Source of the DNA: Acidobacteriota bacterium
Lineage (GTDB): Bacteria; Acidobacteriota; UBA6911; RPQK01; DATIPO01
Length of the DNA stretch: 5,116 nucleotides
Assembly (NCBI GenBank): GCA_028277865.1
Contig: JANQFM010000589.1
Coordinates: forward strand, 1 to 5,116
Direction of reading: 5' to 3'
In this document: one piece after another, positions 4,649 to 5,116 of the stretch
Layout: every line of letters begins with the position of its first letter
How positions within the stretch are numbered: the stretch's first letter is position 1
Program-made: the position numbers and the translations under genes
The notes under the pieces: model-generated
What the model was told of the DNA's origin: nothing
What the model saw: the letters and a program-made list of their open reading frames with translations, nothing else
Database searches by the model: none

Positions 4649-5116
4649 ATGTCCCGCACGTCCCGCTGGGTCTGGCGAACGCCCCAAGCCGGATCCTTGA
4701 ATCGGCTGACACTGAAGGAAGAGCGTGTGACCAGCCTCCCTGACGGTCACATGCGAATCCAGACACGGGCCTGCGGACTCAATTTCGCCGATATCTTCGC
4801 GCTGTTGGGAGTTTATTCGGCCACTCCGAAGGGCAGCTTCATTCCAGGGCTGGAGTTTTCAGGAGAAGTCACTGAGGTCGCCCCGGGCGTCTCCTCCTTT
4901 GCCCCCGGCGACCGGGTGATGGGAGTCATCCGTTTCGGCGGCTATGCCTCAGTCATCGACAGCCTGCCAGCCTACTGCATGCCTTTGCCCGAGGAGTGGA
5001 GCTTTGAGCAGGGCGCCGCCTTCCCCGTGCAGACGCTGACCGCCTGGTACGCCCTCATCACCCTGGGAAACGCCCAGCCCGGCGATTGGGTGCTGGTCCA
5101 TAGTGCCGCCGGAGGC
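4649..5116 (+). CDS. MDR-superfamily oxidoreductase, quinone oxidoreductase / VAT-1-like (partial, 3' end outside window)
   Basis: The first 156 codons of a medium-chain dehydrogenase/reductase, open to the right edge with no stop. The N-terminal GroES-like catalytic domain is clear: ACGLNFADIF (41-50), FIPGLEFSGEV (64-74), APGDRVMG (85-92), FGGYAS (96-101), then GAAFPVQTLTAWYAL (122-136). PGDWVLVHSAAGG (144-156) leads into the NADPH-binding Rossmann fold. The Asn in GLNFADI, where zinc alcohol dehydrogenases have GxCHSD-type ligands, and the lack of a structural-zinc cysteine cluster point to the zinc-independent quinone oxidoreductase group. The GGYA and FPV-TLTAWYAL wording resembles VAT-1 relatives. 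The expected activity is NADPH-dependent reduction of quinones or activated carbonyls in the cytosol. The true substrate is unknown. ATG 4649 gives a family-like N-terminus, but no strong ribosome binding site precedes it. It is divergent from modBC. Confidence 0.88.
   Translation, partial: MSRTSRWVWRTPQAGSLNRLTLKEERVTSLPDGHMRIQTRACGLNFADIFALLGVYSATPKGSFIPGLEFSGEVTEVAPGVSSFAPGDRVMGVIRFGGYASVIDSLPAYCMPLPEEWSFEQGAAFPVQTLTAWYALITLGNAQPGDWVLVHSAAGG

Noticed and set aside
4529..4750. 73-codon open frame on the minus strand upstream of modB, considered as a modA remnant
   Set aside because: It is antisense to the start of the MDR oxidoreductase and then runs through repeat copy B. There is no signal peptide or binding-protein motif.

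Overview
The window is GC-rich bacterial chromosome with five protein genes. It suggests a free-living, metabolically versatile soil or sediment bacterium. The phylum cannot be fixed from the sequence. The intergenic repeat style (heptanucleotide arrays and GCAGAG-type degenerate repeats) resembles what I recall from Acidobacteriota, Planctomycetota, Chloroflexota and cyanobacteria, but that is recollection, not a search result.

Layout. Positions 1-318 carry no credible gene. They are a dense patchwork of short tandem repeats, mostly with 7-bp periodicity. Positions 319-1590 (minus) encode an M20-family Zn amidohydrolase of the N-carbamoyl-L-amino-acid hydrolase / allantoate amidohydrolase group. 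A divergent gap of 186 bp, with a perfect palindrome near its right end, leads to a vapBC-type toxin-antitoxin operon on the plus strand (1777-2402; the genes overlap by 4 bp). Converging on it from the right is a modBC operon on the minus strand (modB 4320-3625, modC 3625-2444; 1-bp overlap) for the membrane and ATPase parts of a molybdate ABC importer. No modA is adjacent within the window. Positions 4321-4648 are an intergenic region holding two diverged copies of one repeat. A divergently transcribed MDR-superfamily oxidoreductase (quinone oxidoreductase / VAT-1-like) starts at 4649 and runs off the right edge.

How the parts relate. ModB and ModC would form one importer (ModB2C2) that needs a periplasmic ModA encoded elsewhere. 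VapB and VapC form a self-contained antitoxin/RNase pair, probably autoregulated through the palindrome upstream. The amidohydrolase and the MDR oxidoreductase have no evident functional link to their neighbours here.

The main unusual feature is not a gene. Degenerate short-period repeats sit at most gene boundaries. In two places they appear to reach into genes: one repeat copy supplies the purine-rich ribosome binding site of modB (and a spurious N-terminal extension if the longer frame is used), and another appears to encode the C-terminal tail of ModC.
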